Made by a program: the position numbers and the translations under genes. From the NCBI GenBank assembly GCA_037176705.1, contig CM073885.1, forward strand, positions 218,996,290 through 219,060,289: a stretch of DNA of 64,000 nt. The letters run 5' to 3'. This document shows positions 11,160-21,978 of this stretch, one piece after another. Numbering within the stretch: the stretch's first letter is position 1; each line of letters opens with the position of its first letter. A model generated the notes under the pieces. The model was not told the origin of the DNA and did no database searches. It saw nothing but the letters and a program-made list of their open reading frames with translations. This stretch comes from Molossus alvarezi. Its lineage: Eukaryota > Chordata > Mammalia > Chiroptera > Molossidae.

Positions 11160-12610
11160 GTTAAATTCATTAAAGAGATATGTCTGGAAATTGAATCAGA
11201 ACATTTGGGTCAGTCAATGGGGATGACAGTTGCTTGAGGTAATTAATCAATACCAGAGATGCATGTATAAAGTCTTACACATTTCTCTTTTCTCCAGACA
11301 AATAACCCTCCTTCTGTGATGATACATTCCTTTGTGCATGTAAAATCCAATGGATTAAAGCATATCTTAATTTCTTAGTTAAAGACTGAGACATATTGAC
11401 TAGTCTGAAATATATTCTCAAAACCAGTATCTCCTCTTAGAATGCATTTTATTTCTGCAGAGGAATGATTTCATCTATCTGATGTTGGATCTTACGGGTT
11501 TCAGGTTCAGAAGGTGGCCTATGCTGACCTTCCTTTTTGAAGCTGTCTCCTATTTGGGACATTTATCCCCAGTTTCTATGTAGTACAGAGGAAAGAACAG
11601 TCACCCAGCCTCTAAGTAGTATCCAGGGGATCTCAGACAATGCACCTATCTTCTCTGGTCCTATTTTCTTCACTTCTGAATAAAAAAAGCCATTAGAGCA
11701 CACAATTTCTCAAATGCCTTCTGGTTCTGACAGTGCTTTCTGAGATAATTTCCTCCTAAGGTGGAAATTACTAATGACAGACATTTGCTCAAACCATGGG
11801 GCCTGGGAAAAGAAGCATGGTGATGAGTACTCACATAAAGGGGGAAGAGGAGCCACTCACTGGCTAGTGAGGAGGGGGAGACTTGGGAAAAGGAGGCCAG
11901 AGACCCTAGTCCTGGCAGAAACAGATGGCTCACTCCCACAGAGGTGCTGAGGAAGGGTAAGACAGAGACTATAGATATGGTGTAGGCGGGGTACAGGGGA
12001 TGCCAGGCAACAGCAGGGACCCAAGGAGCCATTACCACCACCAGACCGGAAGGGTCACAGGGATGAGTAGTCCCCAAAACCCAGAAGAGCTGTGGCCTTT
12101 GGAAGCAGACAAAATCAAGCGCAAGCAACTCAGAGGGTGGAAGCAGAATAAGCAGCCGCACCTCGCTCCCCTGCAGCCCTCCCCCTCCTGCCAGTGTCTC
12201 CTATTGCTAGAGCGGAGCGAGCCCATCAGTTCATGAGTCCTCCAGGGTTGCAAAGTAGAGGGAGCAGTAGGCTTAGGGAGGTAAATGGAAAATATCCAAC
12301 CAAAATACTTGGTCTGCTACACAGTTGACCTCTGGCTCTATTCTTGAAGATAGGCAGAAGTGATGTATTATGATCATTAGTAGACCACAATCAACCTTCT
12401 CCAGAGGTGACCCATCTGTGAGTCAGCACGAGGAATGTGGGAGTAAGAGTTATCGTGTTCCTGTTGTTCTAGGAAGAGAGCAAACAGGGGTGGGGGTAGA
12501 AATTGGAAACTCACAGAAGGCTGAGGGTAATTCCAAGGGGTTTCCTGAAAATCAAAATCTAGAGCCACAAGCCATGATCCACCTGGGAAGTCAGGTAAAT
12601 CCAGTAAGCG
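11160..12610. other. no gene seen
   Basis: A 163-codon minus-strand frame (11670-12161) runs through purine-rich sequence. It has no recognisable domain and no splice or promoter context. Nothing else stands out. Confidence 0.45.
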
Positions 12611-12620
12611 ATTTACTTTC

Positions 12621-12834
12621 TTTTTTTTTTTAATGTTTTTATTGATTTATTAGAGAGAGAGAAAGGAAGAGAGAGAAACATCGATGTGAGCGAGAAACAT
12701 CAATTGGCTATCTCCTTCACACCTCCTACCGGATATCAAACCTGCAACCCAGTCATGTGCCCTGACTGGGAATTGAACCGGCACCTCTCAGTCTAAGGGA
12801 CGACGCTCATTCCACTGAGCCACACTGGTCGGGC
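12621..12834 (-). mobile_element. Ves SINE (older variant)
   Basis: Antisense copy: T-tail, TTATTGATTTATTAGAGAGA, AAACATCGATGTGAGCGAGA, CCTACCGGATATCAAACC, GGGAATTGAACCGGCACCTC and CACTGAGCCACACTGGTCGGG. The duplication is short and imperfect (ACTTTCTT-like left, ACTTCTT right), consistent with age. Confidence 0.85.
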
Positions 12835-13429
12835 ACTTCTTGTTTCAACAGGTTTTGGTGTGTCCACCACTCCTAGGGCAGCAGGCTCCTGTTACATGTG
12901 GAGGGGTCCTAATGTCACCATGAGATGTTTTAACAAAAGCCCAAAGAGCTTCTTCCTCAGGGATTCTGATATTTAGATGCTTAGCCATTTCAAGGGGATA
13001 AATGTTCAGGTGAGTAGAGTTACACATGCCCAATGTGCAGTGAAGAGAGCTGGTAACACAGTTAAATCTCATTCATTCATGAGTGACTACATTCAAATTT
13101 GAGATATCCCTGACAAGGCTGAGAATAAACCAAAACACAGGGATATAGTTTAACTACTGAAGAGAACAAAGTCGATGCAGTATTTTAGAGGCAATGACTT
13201 ACATGTGAATAATAGTTATTTAAACTACAATTCATTTTTCTCTGTTCAATAAGAACTAAAATAGGCAATGCTTTTCCTTAAAATGACAGTCCTATATTGT
13301 GTGAATCTGGAAAAAATTGTGGAAGAATAGCCACATTTTCAGCTTTGTTTACAATGAGCATGTTATTACTTTCAGAACAAATTATAAATGTAAAAACTTT
13401 TAATATAAATAAATAACCAATGATTTTTT

Positions 13430-13805
13430 AAAAATTTACAATAGCCAGGATTTGGAATCAGCCCAAGGATCCATCAGTAGATGAGTGGATAAAAAGCTGT
13501 GGTACACAATGGAATATTACTTGGCCATTAAAAGGAAGAGAAATTTACCCTTTGTAACAGCATGGATGTACCTGGAGAGTATTATGCTAAGTGATATAAG
13601 CCAGTCAGAGAAAGACAAGTACCACATGATTTCATAATATGTGGAATTTATTGAACAAACTGAACTAACAAGCCAAATAGAGACAGACTCATAGAGAGCA
13701 GACAAATAGCTCTGGTGTGTGGGGGGGAGGGGGAAGGGAGGAGGAGGAGTGGGATTAGCAAACAAAAAAGAAAATAGAGACAGAACTCATAGACATGGAC
13801 AACAA
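13430..13805 (+). mobile_element. L1 3' end fragment
   Basis: ORF2 C-terminal DNA is present: AAGGATCCATCAGTAGATGA, CAATGGAATATTACTTGGCC, CATGGATGTACCTGGAGAGT and TGCTAAGTGATATAAGCCAG. A G-rich 3' UTR at 13718-13755 and a repeated AGACAGAACTCATAGACATG stretch follow. It abuts a Ves SINE on the right. Confidence 0.75.
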
Positions 13806-14040
13806 TGTAGTGGCTCAGTAGTTAGAGCAGCAGCCACAGACTAAAGGCTCAGGGATTCAATTCCTGGTCAAGGGCATGTACCTGGGTTGCAGGTCCAATC
13901 CCTGGCCCTGGTTGGGGCGTGTGTGGGAGGCAACCAATTGATGTGTCTCTCTCTCTTTCTCTCCACCTCCCTCCCTCCCTTCCACTAAAAAGCAATGGAA
14001 AAAAATATCCTCAGGTGAGGATTAACAATAACAAAGAAAA
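13806..14040 (+). mobile_element. Ves SINE, 5'-truncated
   Basis: Starts at TAGTGGCTCAGTAGTTAGAG (the first bases of the head are missing). It continues with GGGTTGCAGGTCCAATCC, CAACCAATTGATGTGTCTCT, a TC-rich tract and TATCCTCAGGTGAGGATTAA. It belongs to the 'GGCAACCAAT / CAGGTGAGGATTAAC' variant also seen at 63 kb. Confidence 0.8.
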
Positions 14041-14975
14041 CATTAAGTTAGTATTTCTACACTTTTTTTTTCAAATATGTAGGTCAGAATTACTTTCTCC
14101 CACCTAAGTGGAAAAATAAAACATACTTTAAAAGCTTTCCTATATCTGTAGCCCTAAATATTCCTCAGGAACCTTTATTTATCTGAGACAGCAGTTTACA
14201 AGGTAAACAATCCTTATAATTAGGCTCAGATTTTTGAGTATTATAATTATATTGGCAAGTTTGATTTCTAATGCATTCTTATTCTCCCTGGATTAGTCTC
14301 CAGAAGAACGCAACAAAAGGAAAAAAGTTTTAATCAAGGTAATTTATGGCATTTCATTTCCTCTCCACACTTTGCATTCAATGAGCAAGGACTAGATTTC
14401 AAGATTTAACAGGTAGAGTTTGGAGAAAACCCCTTTCATTTCTTAATGAAAGATTAAAACATCAGCACATACATTGCAGTTCTTTAGTGATAACTACACA
14501 TTTGGGATAATTTTTAAAAATAACTTTATTCCAACTGGCACCTGTTTCTTCACCCTTCCTTCCTATCCGTAACAAGCCGAAGCTGTTCCTGGCTCACGTC
14601 CTCAGCAATGTGACTATCACATGTGGCCACAAAGGAGGCAGGAAATTCCCAGGGGCCAGACAGAGGGACAGCACATGCCTTGCTCCATCTTCTACCCCCA
14701 TTAGACTTTACGTTGGGAGACCAGGACTTGAGTCCCAGTTAATTCATCTGGGAAACAGTTAGACTACATTTTCCCTAGATGCTTTGAATGCCATAATTTT
14801 ATGACTCCTCCCAGCCATTCCGCTGAAGATGCATCAATAAATTTGTTCCGTTTCTCTGATAAAGATGAAATGTGAGAAAACATTTGTGCAAAAGGCACAT
14901 TCCCACAAATATTATATGAACTTACTTTTCTAAAAGGAAATAAAATAACACTGTCATAAAAATGCCCCTTGGGCA
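14041..14975. other. no gene seen
   Basis: AT-rich sequence with no recognisable gene or repeat family. Confidence 0.45.
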
Positions 14976-15435
14976 GTATATTAGTTCCCGTGGCTGTTAT
15001 AACTAATTACCACAAATTTAGTGGCTTACCACAAATTCATTCCTTTGTAGTTCTGGAGGCAGAAGCCTGAAATGGGCTTCTCTGGGCTGAGGTCAAGGTG
15101 TCAGGAGGTCTGGTTCTTCATTAAGGCTGCGAGGGGGATCTGCGGCCCTGCCTTCTTCAGCTGCTGTGCTCCTTGGCTTAGAGTCCCTTCCTCCGTCTTC
15201 AGAGCACGTTGCTCTCATCACTGCCTCTATCATCGCACCTCGCGTTCTGTGGTAGAAGCCCCTTCTGCCCCCCACCTGTAAGGATGCTTGTGACTACATG
15301 ACTGGGCCCCGCTGGACAATCCAAGGCCATCTATCTCCCATCTCAAAATCCGTAAGGTTATCACAGCTGCAATCTAAGGAGTACGCGGCACAGTAGGGGT
15401 TAGAATGTGAACAGTTTGCGGAACTATTACTCAGC
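14976..15435 (-). mobile_element. MaLR-type (MLT1-like) LTR
   Basis: Starts TATATTAGTTCCCGTGGCTG TTATAACTAATTACCACAAA and holds GTGGCTTACCACAAATTCAT, AGTTCTGGAGGCAGAAGCC, CTCCTTGGCTTAGAGTCCC and ATCTCAAAATCCGTAAGG. This is the complement of a MaLR LTR whose sense strand ends in ..GGCAGCC..AACTAATACA. No internal region or second LTR is seen, so it is a solo LTR. Subfamily uncertain. Confidence 0.65.
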
Positions 15436-15914
15436 TGACCACAGGGAGCACATTCGTGATTATCATCTTTAAAACATTAAGTTGGAGTTTTGTATACAGT
15501 GGACTGAGGGTCCAAGGACCTAAGCTGCCCTTTTCCTTTCCTTCCCTGGGCGCCCACTTAGCAGAGGAGGGGCACAGAACAAACTGGGGAAGCAGGAGCT
15601 GTCGCGTTCAGGTGAAGAGGCTGGTTTGGACCTGCAATCGCAGTGTCCAAATGTTGCCTTTGGTACCCCTAGCCTCCCTCCGTGAGCGGCCAGCCTCTTC
15701 CTGCCACTTCTCTTCAGAGCATTCTCCTGGAGAGGGTATTTAGGTTACAGTGGTCAGAAGGTCTCTGACACCTGCGCCAGCCCTCTGCACTATTTTTAAA
15801 TTTCTCTTTTCTGCTCCCAACCTGACAGTTCAGGTCAGGAGTAGCTAGGTTACATGTCGGTCAGAGTTGCTGATTAAAGTAATTCACATACAGACTTCAA
15901 AGAACTTTTCATTT

Positions 15915-15983
15915 TCATAGAGATGTTTTGTTTTTGTTTTTTAAAGAATAGTTTATTGATTTTTATAGAGAAGAAGGGAGAAG

Positions 15984-16037
<54 letters not shown>

Positions 16038-16198
16038 CGATGTGATTGATCGGCTGCCTCCTGCATGCCCCCTTCCAAGGATCAAGCCTGCAACCCAGGC
16101 ATGTGCCCTTGACTAGGAATCGAACCAGCAACCTCCTGTTGCACAGGGTGATGCCCAACCAACTAAGCCACACCAGCCAGGGCTCATGGAGATGTTTT
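15915..16198 (-). mobile_element. Ves SINE
   Basis: Antisense Ves (about 15930-16183): TTTATTGATTTTTATAGAGA, a GA microsatellite (about 15990-16033), ACATCGATGTGATTGATCGG, GAATCGAACCAGCAACCTCC and GCCACACCAGCCAGGGC. The 15-bp duplications TCAT(A/G)GAGATGTTTT at 15915-15929 and 16184-16198 differ at one base. The 213-codon minus frame across it is an artefact. Confidence 0.92.
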
Positions 16199-17065
16199 AT
16201 TATCCCCAAATAATCTAATTGGCTGGAAACTTTACAGACCACCCTTTTGAATGCTCTTTTTATTTCAGGGGCATCCCAACTCCCTCTCAACCATGGAATC
16301 AACAGTGTGCATCTGAGTATCAGCAGCGACCTATTCCCGACCTCAAGATCCACCACCCAGAAGTCCTCTGAAGCTTGGACACAAAACCAAGCACAAACCG
16401 TGTTTGCTGGGCTTCCTAAGCAGCGTCTCCTTAACAAGCACGCCCTGCCCGACACTGGTATCTGATCTTCTAATACAGAAAAGGTGAACATTTTGATAAA
16501 GAAGATAAAGCTCAAAACATATCAATCTATGTTTAGAGGCTTCTCATAATTTCCTTTCATTGTATAGATAATTTATTCTTTTCACTTAGAAATGCTAAAT
16601 CAAATATAATTTTTCTGAATTTTGAGAATATACAATCTAAATAGGTGAAGGGTAGTTACCTCAAAGGGCCTTCTCCGTCTTTGTAAGGAGCACTCTGTAG
16701 ACTGCGGGTGGAGATTCTTTTTCCAATCAGTGTAAAAGCCAGGACGAGATTTATACAACTGCATGATAGTGAGCCCAGAAATCAGTCCAGAAACTCACAT
16801 TGGTTCTTCACAATAAATCAAATGGTCCTCAAACCTCTTTGATCATTATGTCTTTAAAAGGGACAGCTTTATTTTAATTGACTTTATTCCTTTAGTAAGC
16901 AATTAACTTAATCTACAACTGCAATTTCTAAATGAATGGAGATTAGCCGTATTTATTTCAGAAAAACATCCCTTCTTTATCTCAGGCAAAATGAAAGTCT
17001 TTTCCTGATAGTTCTACCACACGGCGGCCTAGTCCTCCACTGTATATATGTTAAGGTAATCCGTA
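16199..17065. other. no gene recognised; acceptor-like site at 16269
   Basis: CTCTTTTTATTTCAG ends near 16269 and is followed by an open frame to a stop near 16465. No homologue is recognised. The rest is AT-rich and featureless. Confidence 0.3.
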
Positions 17066-17067
17066 TA

Positions 17068-17746
17068 CAGTGGGTTCTCATTATTTGTGGCAGTTATAGC
17101 CTCTAAAGTCTCCACAAACACTGAATCAGTAAACATTTAACCATTGCTCCCAGGAATATACAGGGTAGTGTTCCTACAAGCCCATGGTCACAATATTATA
17201 TATTTTCTCTTTTCTGATTTTAACCTCTGGCAATATTTTCATTAACCAGTCAATACCTAACTTTATTTTGTGTTTCTGTATACAGACATCTTATTTAATA
17301 TATATTGTCGATTCATTAACATTGAACTCACAGCCCACAGCACTACAATCTATGCCTGAACAACACTTATCTAACAGCTATTTTCTTTGTAAAGCACACC
17401 ACAGCCTTCTTGCTTAGAAACACTAGGTAGCACTTCAGCACTACGCTTGGAGGCTATTTGAAACAGTAAAATAACCACCAAAAAGCAAAGAAATGTGAAA
17501 AACTTGGTAGTAAACAGACCGCAGAAAGGATATTCGTTTCCAGTACGAGAAGTGGAACAAGAAGGCAGATCGTCGCCTGGTGACTTCAGCTGGGAACATG
17601 TGCATGGAGTGACTGGAGTTTTTTGCCACTCGGCTCATGAACCAAATAACGACCAAAGTGCTGTGAGGACTGACTTGGGGGTTACAAGTAAATTTGAATG
17701 AATAGGTGTATCTGCAAATATGGAATCCACCAATGGGGACTGACTG
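17068..17746. mobile_element. Tigger-like non-autonomous DNA transposon, 679 bp
   Basis: Begins TA|CAGTGGGTTCTCATTATTTG and ends GGGGACTGACTG|TA, so it has the CAG...CTG ends and TA target duplication of pogo/Tigger elements (TA at 17066-17067 and 17747-17748). The inside (CTCCACAAACACTGAATCAG, GTCGATTCATTAACATTGAA, GCACTTCAGCACTACGCTTG, TCGGCTCATGAACCAAATAA) fits a MER-type Tigger derivative. No transposase frame is present. Terminal repeats are decayed. Confidence 0.65.
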
Positions 17747-17759
17747 TACCGTATTTTAT

Positions 17760-18008
17760 AAGAAACACTTCCGCCCCGTCGGTGTGGCTCAGTGGTTGAG
17801 CATCGACCCATGCACCAAGAGGTCACCAGTTGTATTCCTGGTCAGGGCACATGCCCAGGTTGTGGGCCAAACCCCCAGTGAAGGGTATGCAGGAGGTGGC
17901 CAATCGATGTTCTCTCTCAACGATGCTTCTCTCTCTCTCCCTCCCTCTCCCTTCCTCTATCTCTAAAATCAATAAAGAAAAATTTTTTTTAAAAAAAGAA
18001 ACACTTCC
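17760..18008 (+). mobile_element. Ves SINE (TCAATAAAG-tail subfamily)
   Basis: Head GTGGCTCAGTGGTTGAGCAT CGACCCATGCACCAAGAGG, body GGTGGCCAATCGATGTTCTC, TC tract and tail AAAATCAATAAAGAAAAA. Perfect 13-bp duplications AAGAAACACTTCC at 17760-17772 and 17996-18008. It landed just outside the Tigger-like element. Confidence 0.92.
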
Positions 18009-18427
18009 AACTTCATTATCTCTTAGTCACCACTGAGTCACTCCCTGATCCCCTGTGAGGTCTCCTAGTTCCTAAGGTCCAGCAACGCTGAGCCTGGTTT
18101 ACCCCATATTATTGCCTAGCAATCGTGCGGTACAATTCCCAGCTGCCACAGCGGAAGCACTCCATTAATGGTTATTAAATTAATCAAACCAGTCTGTCTG
18201 ACCCTAAAGGAAGCCTTCTTCAGTCATTCCTCCCTGCAATCAGTGTCATAAAACAGTTCTATACTATTTCCAATACCCAGGTCCCAAACAACACCATTAA
18301 TCTAAAATAGTAGCTTAGAATGAAAAGATAATATACCCTGAAAAAATAAACTAACATGCCTTCAACTCTCCATTCACCAGTACCATCTGGAACATTCACA
18401 CATCCAACTGAGAAAGCCTCCATCAAT

Positions 18428-18559
18428 ACCTAAGGCACAGCACTGGCTGGTTTTGCTCAGTGGTTGGAGCGTCAGCCTGCAAACCAGAGAGTCCTGGGTT
18501 CAGTTCCCGCTAAGGGCACGTACCGGAAAAAAAAACAAAACAAAAAAACCTAAGGCACA
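18428..18559 (+). mobile_element. head-only (short) Ves SINE
   Basis: GCACTGGCTGGTTTTGCTCA ... GGTTCAGTTCCCGCTAAGGGC ACGTACC is followed at once by an A-rich tail (about 18524-18547). The body and TC tract are missing. Perfect 12-bp duplications ACCTAAGGCACA at 18428-18439 and 18548-18559 show it inserted in this form. It ends at the same place in the consensus as the copies at 4173 and 48492. Confidence 0.88.
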
Positions 18560-18564
18560 ATCAA

Positions 18565-18575
18565 GGGGGGGGGGG
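18565..18575 (+). repeat. poly-G run (11)
   Basis: Eleven consecutive G just downstream of the short Ves. Confidence 0.9.
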
Positions 18576-18687
18576 TAATGTTCAAGAGGTGAGAAATCAG
18601 GCAAAGCAAAAGGAGCCAAATCATCAGGTCCCAGCCACAAGGATGTTGAAAGCAGCATTGCCCAAGTAGTGACACCCTTGCCTGGGG

Positions 18688-18861
18688 CAGTGTTTCTCAA
18701 CGTGTGCATCTGAGGGACTTGAGTGTTTGTTAAAATCTGCAGATTCCATGGTCCACACCAGACCAGCTGAAACAGAACCTCTGGGTAGATCCAGAAAGCT
18801 GAACTCTTAATAAGCTCCCCATGGGTGCTGATGCAAACCTGTTCGGGAGTCACCGCTCCAG
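18688..18861 (+). mobile_element. MER5/MER20-type hAT MITE
   Basis: CAGTGTTTCTCAACGTGTGC at the left end, CTGAAACAGAACCTCTGGGT in the middle and AATAAGCTCCCCATGGGTGC TGATGCA towards the right fit the short hAT-Charlie MITEs of mammals. The right terminal repeat is degraded. Confidence 0.65.
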
Positions 18862-18904
18862 TGTGAGAGTGGGAGGACTGAGGGGGCCCACGTTTCGGTT
18901 GCTG

Positions 18905-18992
18905 AGAAATACGGGTTCAAAGGCCCAATCCACTTACTAGTCAGGTAACACAGAGCCTCTGCTTTCTCCTCTGTAAATATGAAGACAGTATA
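18905..18992 (+). repeat. MIR fragment
   Basis: GGGTTCAAAGGCCCAATCCACTTACTAGTC ... CTCTGCTTTCTCCTCTGTAA is the MIR core. The next Ves inserted at its 3' end. Confidence 0.5.
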
Positions 18993-19164
18993 AAACTTAG
19001 CTTACGCCCTGGCCAGTTTGGCTCAGCAGTTAGAGCGTCAGCCTGCGGTCCAGAGAGTCCCAGGTTCAATTCCGGCTAAGGGCACGTACCTCAGTTGCAG
19101 TTTGTCACCGGCCCTGGTTGGGTCATGCGGGTGGCAGCCACTCAATGTGTCCCTTTCACATCGA

Positions 19165-19212
<48 letters not shown>

Positions 19213-19314
19213 TCTCTCCCTCTCTCTCCCTCCCACTCTATCTGAACAACAACAACAACAAAAAATGGAAAGAATGTCTTCGGGTGAGGATAAAAAAAAA
19301 ACAAACTTAACTTA
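18993..19314 (+). mobile_element. Ves SINE
   Basis: Full-length: CGCCCTGGCCAGTTTGGCTC, GGTTCAATTCCGGCTAAGGG, CTCAATGTGTCCCTTTCACA, a TC tract of about 40 bp and GTCTTCGGGTGAGGATAAAA. 12-bp duplications AAACTTA(G/A)CTTA at 18993-19004 and 19303-19314. The 71-116-codon frames on both strands come from the TC tract. Confidence 0.92.
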
Positions 19315-19316
19315 TG

Positions 19317-19535
19317 GGGTTGCTCCACTGTGCCATTACTGACATGTTGGGCTGGATAACTGTTTTCAGTGAGGACTTTTCTGTGCATGGTAAGATGTTG
19401 GGCAGCATTTGTGGAGTCTACCCACTACATGCCAAGAGCAGCACCCCAGGAATGACAATCAAAATTATTTCCAGACATTGCCAAATGCCCCTGTGTTGGG
19501 GAGGGGCAAAGTCACTGCCGGTTGAGACCCACTGG
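19317..19535 (-). mobile_element. hAT-Charlie-type MITE fragment
   Basis: CCCCAGGAATGACAATCAAA, TTTCCAGACATTGCCAAATG and a right end GGTTGAGACCCACTGGC match an inverted MER-type hAT MITE. The left end is decayed. Confidence 0.5.
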
Positions 19536-19539
19536 CTCA

Positions 19540-20340
19540 AAAGACTGTTGGACCTAATAAATGTGACAGGGTCTGACATGTGGTAGGCTATCCATAATTG
19601 TTTATTTTCTCTCTTCTCCCTCAATTCAGTAAATCCTCAAGGGAGAGAGGTTTGGACAGTTTCAATGAAGGTCCTCAAAGCTTTGTATTTTTAACACCTC
19701 CTTTGTTTCTCATCAGTGACACCTTAAATCCTGGCTCTGTTAGGCTATAGAGTTAACTTTATCTTGTTCTTAATATTATAAACGTGCAGAAGTAGTTGTC
19801 TGAGTCTTAAGTTTAGAATTCATTCACATCATACGTACAGGGGTAAACATGGGGTGAAAGCTCAAAGCCCTAGTGACATACATGCTTAGAATTAATTTGA
19901 CGACAGGTCTTGCATAGGCCAATTCCCCAGCTCTCCAGTCAAAGCACTGAAACATTGGAGTGCGTGGACCGTGAATTTGTCACCCAAAGTGAATTAAAGA
20001 TTCTCTATCTACGAAACAAAGAGGTTGTACTAAAATCTCAAGTTTCTAAAATTCCACATACTTTAAAAATTCTATGATTCCAATTAATTGCTAATACTTT
20101 GTTTCTTTACCTAGCTTCTAATTCATCAATAATTCCATATTTTTAATATTGAAACTTAATAGTATAACTATAATATTTAACATTTTCTCAGTGTAACAGT
20201 TCTTGAGTGTCTACTTTGTAAAAAGTTTCAGTCTTCCCACCAACACCAAAATAGGGGTAAGATGTGGACCCCAGGGAAGACAGGCAGACACCTAGACCAA
20301 AATCCAAATAAAAACCAAAATAAAATATGTACTCAGTACA
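19540..20340. other. no gene seen
   Basis: AT-rich, without frames or recognised repeats. Confidence 0.45.
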
Positions 20341-20378
20341 AAAACAATAATAATAAATATGAGATCAGAAAAAGATGA

Positions 20379-20555
20379 GGCCCTGGCCAGTGAGTTCAGT
20401 TGGTTAGAGCCTCATCCCTCTACACCAAGGTTTCGAGTTTGATCCCTAGTCTGGGAACATAAAAGAATCAACCAATGAATGCATAAATAAGTGGAACAAC
20501 AAAAGTGGATGTCTGTCTGTCTCTCTCTCTCAAATCAATTTTTTTTTTTTTTTTT
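20379..20555 (+). mobile_element. Ves-like SINE with a different tRNA head
   Basis: CCCTGGCCAGTGAGTTCAGTTGGTTAGAGC and CACCAAGGTTTCGAGTTTGATCC form a head closer to an isoleucine-type tRNA than the other copies. It is followed by GAATCAACCAATGAATGCAT AAATAAGTGG, a TC tract and a T-rich end. The copy at 44030 shares this structure. A diverged duplication GAAAAAGATG / GGAAAAGACG is possible. Confidence 0.7.
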
Positions 20556-20569
20556 AAGTTGGAAAAGAC

Positions 20570-20780
20570 GCCCGGCCAATGTGGCTCAGTGGCTCAGCAT
20601 CGACCCATGCACCAAGAGGTCGCCGGTTTGATTCCCGGTCAGGACACATGTCCAGGTTGTGAGCTCAATACCCAATGGGGGGCATGCAGGAGGCGGCCAA
20701 TCAATATTCTCTCTCATCAATGTTTCTATCTGTCTCTCCCTCTCCCTTCCTCTCTCTCTAGAAATCAATACAGAAAAAAC
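20570..20780 (+). mobile_element. Ves SINE (TCAATAAAG-tail subfamily)
   Basis: CCCGGCCAATGTGGCTCAGT, GACCCATGCACCAAGAGGTC, GGCATGCAGGAGGCGGCCAA TC, TC-rich body and AGAAATCAATACAGAAAAAAC. It follows directly on the previous SINE and faces the next one tail to tail. Confidence 0.88.
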
Positions 20781-21031
20781 AATTTATTTTATCCTCACCC
20801 GAGGACATTTTTGCATTTATCTTCCAATAGAGCGGGAGGGAGAGAGGGAGAAATAGAGAGAGAGAAATATTAATGTGAGAGAGACACATCGAGTGGCTGC
20901 CACCCACATGACCCCAACCGGGGAGGGGACAAACCGCAACTGAGGTACGTGCCCTTAGTGGTAACCGAACCCAGGACTCTCTGGTCCACACACAAGCTGA
21001 TGCTCTAACCACTGAACAAACCAGCCAGGGC
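20781..21031 (-). mobile_element. Ves SINE
   Basis: Antisense: ATTTTATCCTCACCCGAGGA, AATAGAGCGGGAGGGAGAGA, ACACATCGAGTGGCTGCC and AACAAACCAGCCAGGGC. It forms an inverted pair with the copy at 20570. Confidence 0.9.
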
Positions 21032-21036
21032 AAAAG

Positions 21037-21087
21037 TCTTTTTCTTTCTTTTCCAACTTTTTTATTTATTAAAAAGAAAGAAAAAGA
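21037..21087. repeat. perfect 16-bp inverted repeat
   Basis: TCTTTTTCTTTCTTTT at 21037-21052 and its exact complement at 21072-21087 flank a 19-nt loop. Pyrimidine/purine arms. Confidence 0.85.
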
Positions 21088-21089
21088 TT

Positions 21090-21978
21090 TTTACTTGGCC
21101 TCCAGACTCGAGGACAAACAAGACAAAGACAGATTTAAGGCATGCTAGAAACTTCAAGTTACAACATTCTCATCACTTTCCCCATAAAAGGAGCTACCTC
21201 CCCTTGAGGTACAGTCACTCTGAGTGATGAAAGCTATGACTACAGAGGCAAACACACTGAATAATTAGAAACAACAATTTGCTAGAAGTTTCATCGAGCT
21301 GATGCCACACCGATTTCTTTGGCAGCTACTTGTCTGAAAAAAAAAGTTTAACTCCCGGGCCATAACAAACGTGGGTATATTACTTTGAGTAGACTGATCA
21401 CATCAGTATTTCAAAAATTACTTTATTTGTTTCAAAGTAACACAGGGAAAGGTTGAAAGATAGCCTCCAAGTATGTATTAGAAGTCACTCTCTGTTGTCT
21501 TTCAACTGTAGCACATTCTTTCTGCACTTGGACCTGCCCTGGTTTCATAATAATCAGCAGTGCTGCTTTGGGAGAAATGTCAGCAATAACATATGACAGG
21601 GGCGTGGTCCTATCTGTTAGTAGCTCCATATTTTGTGTGTTAAAATATGAGCCACAGACTCATGTCTCCCAGAAGCATACAGTGAATTATTTGTGGTTGA
21701 GCACATGCTGTGTCCAAGAAAAGAGCCCTGTTCATTTTTGGTTAACTTGACATCTATTTAGAGGAATAACAACAGCAGCAAAAATAAGGCTCTAATAAGG
21801 GCTAGAAACCTGCTATCAATAGTACTGCCTCATCATCCCACGTCAAAGTCACATTGTAGCAGCCATGAGATAAGATCAGCTTTTAATTTCTCCACACTAA
21901 ATGGGCAGACACCTAGAAGGGTAGTGGTTCTTATTACCTATATTTCTTCTATAAATAAGTTACAGTTACCAGATACAG
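21090..21978. other. no gene seen
   Basis: Unassigned sequence. A few frames of 60-65 codons overlap on both strands and look fortuitous. Confidence 0.45.

Noticed and set aside
11670..12161. 163-codon minus-strand open frame
   Set aside because: Pyrimidine-biased on that strand, no recognisable domain, no start or splice context. Most likely a chance frame.
15874..16515. 213-codon minus-strand open frame
   Set aside because: It crosses a Ves SINE and its GA microsatellite, which read as Ser-Leu repeats. Not a gene.
19038..19388. Frames with long Ser-Leu or Arg-Glu repeats on both strands
   Set aside because: Translation of the TC/GA tract of a Ves SINE.
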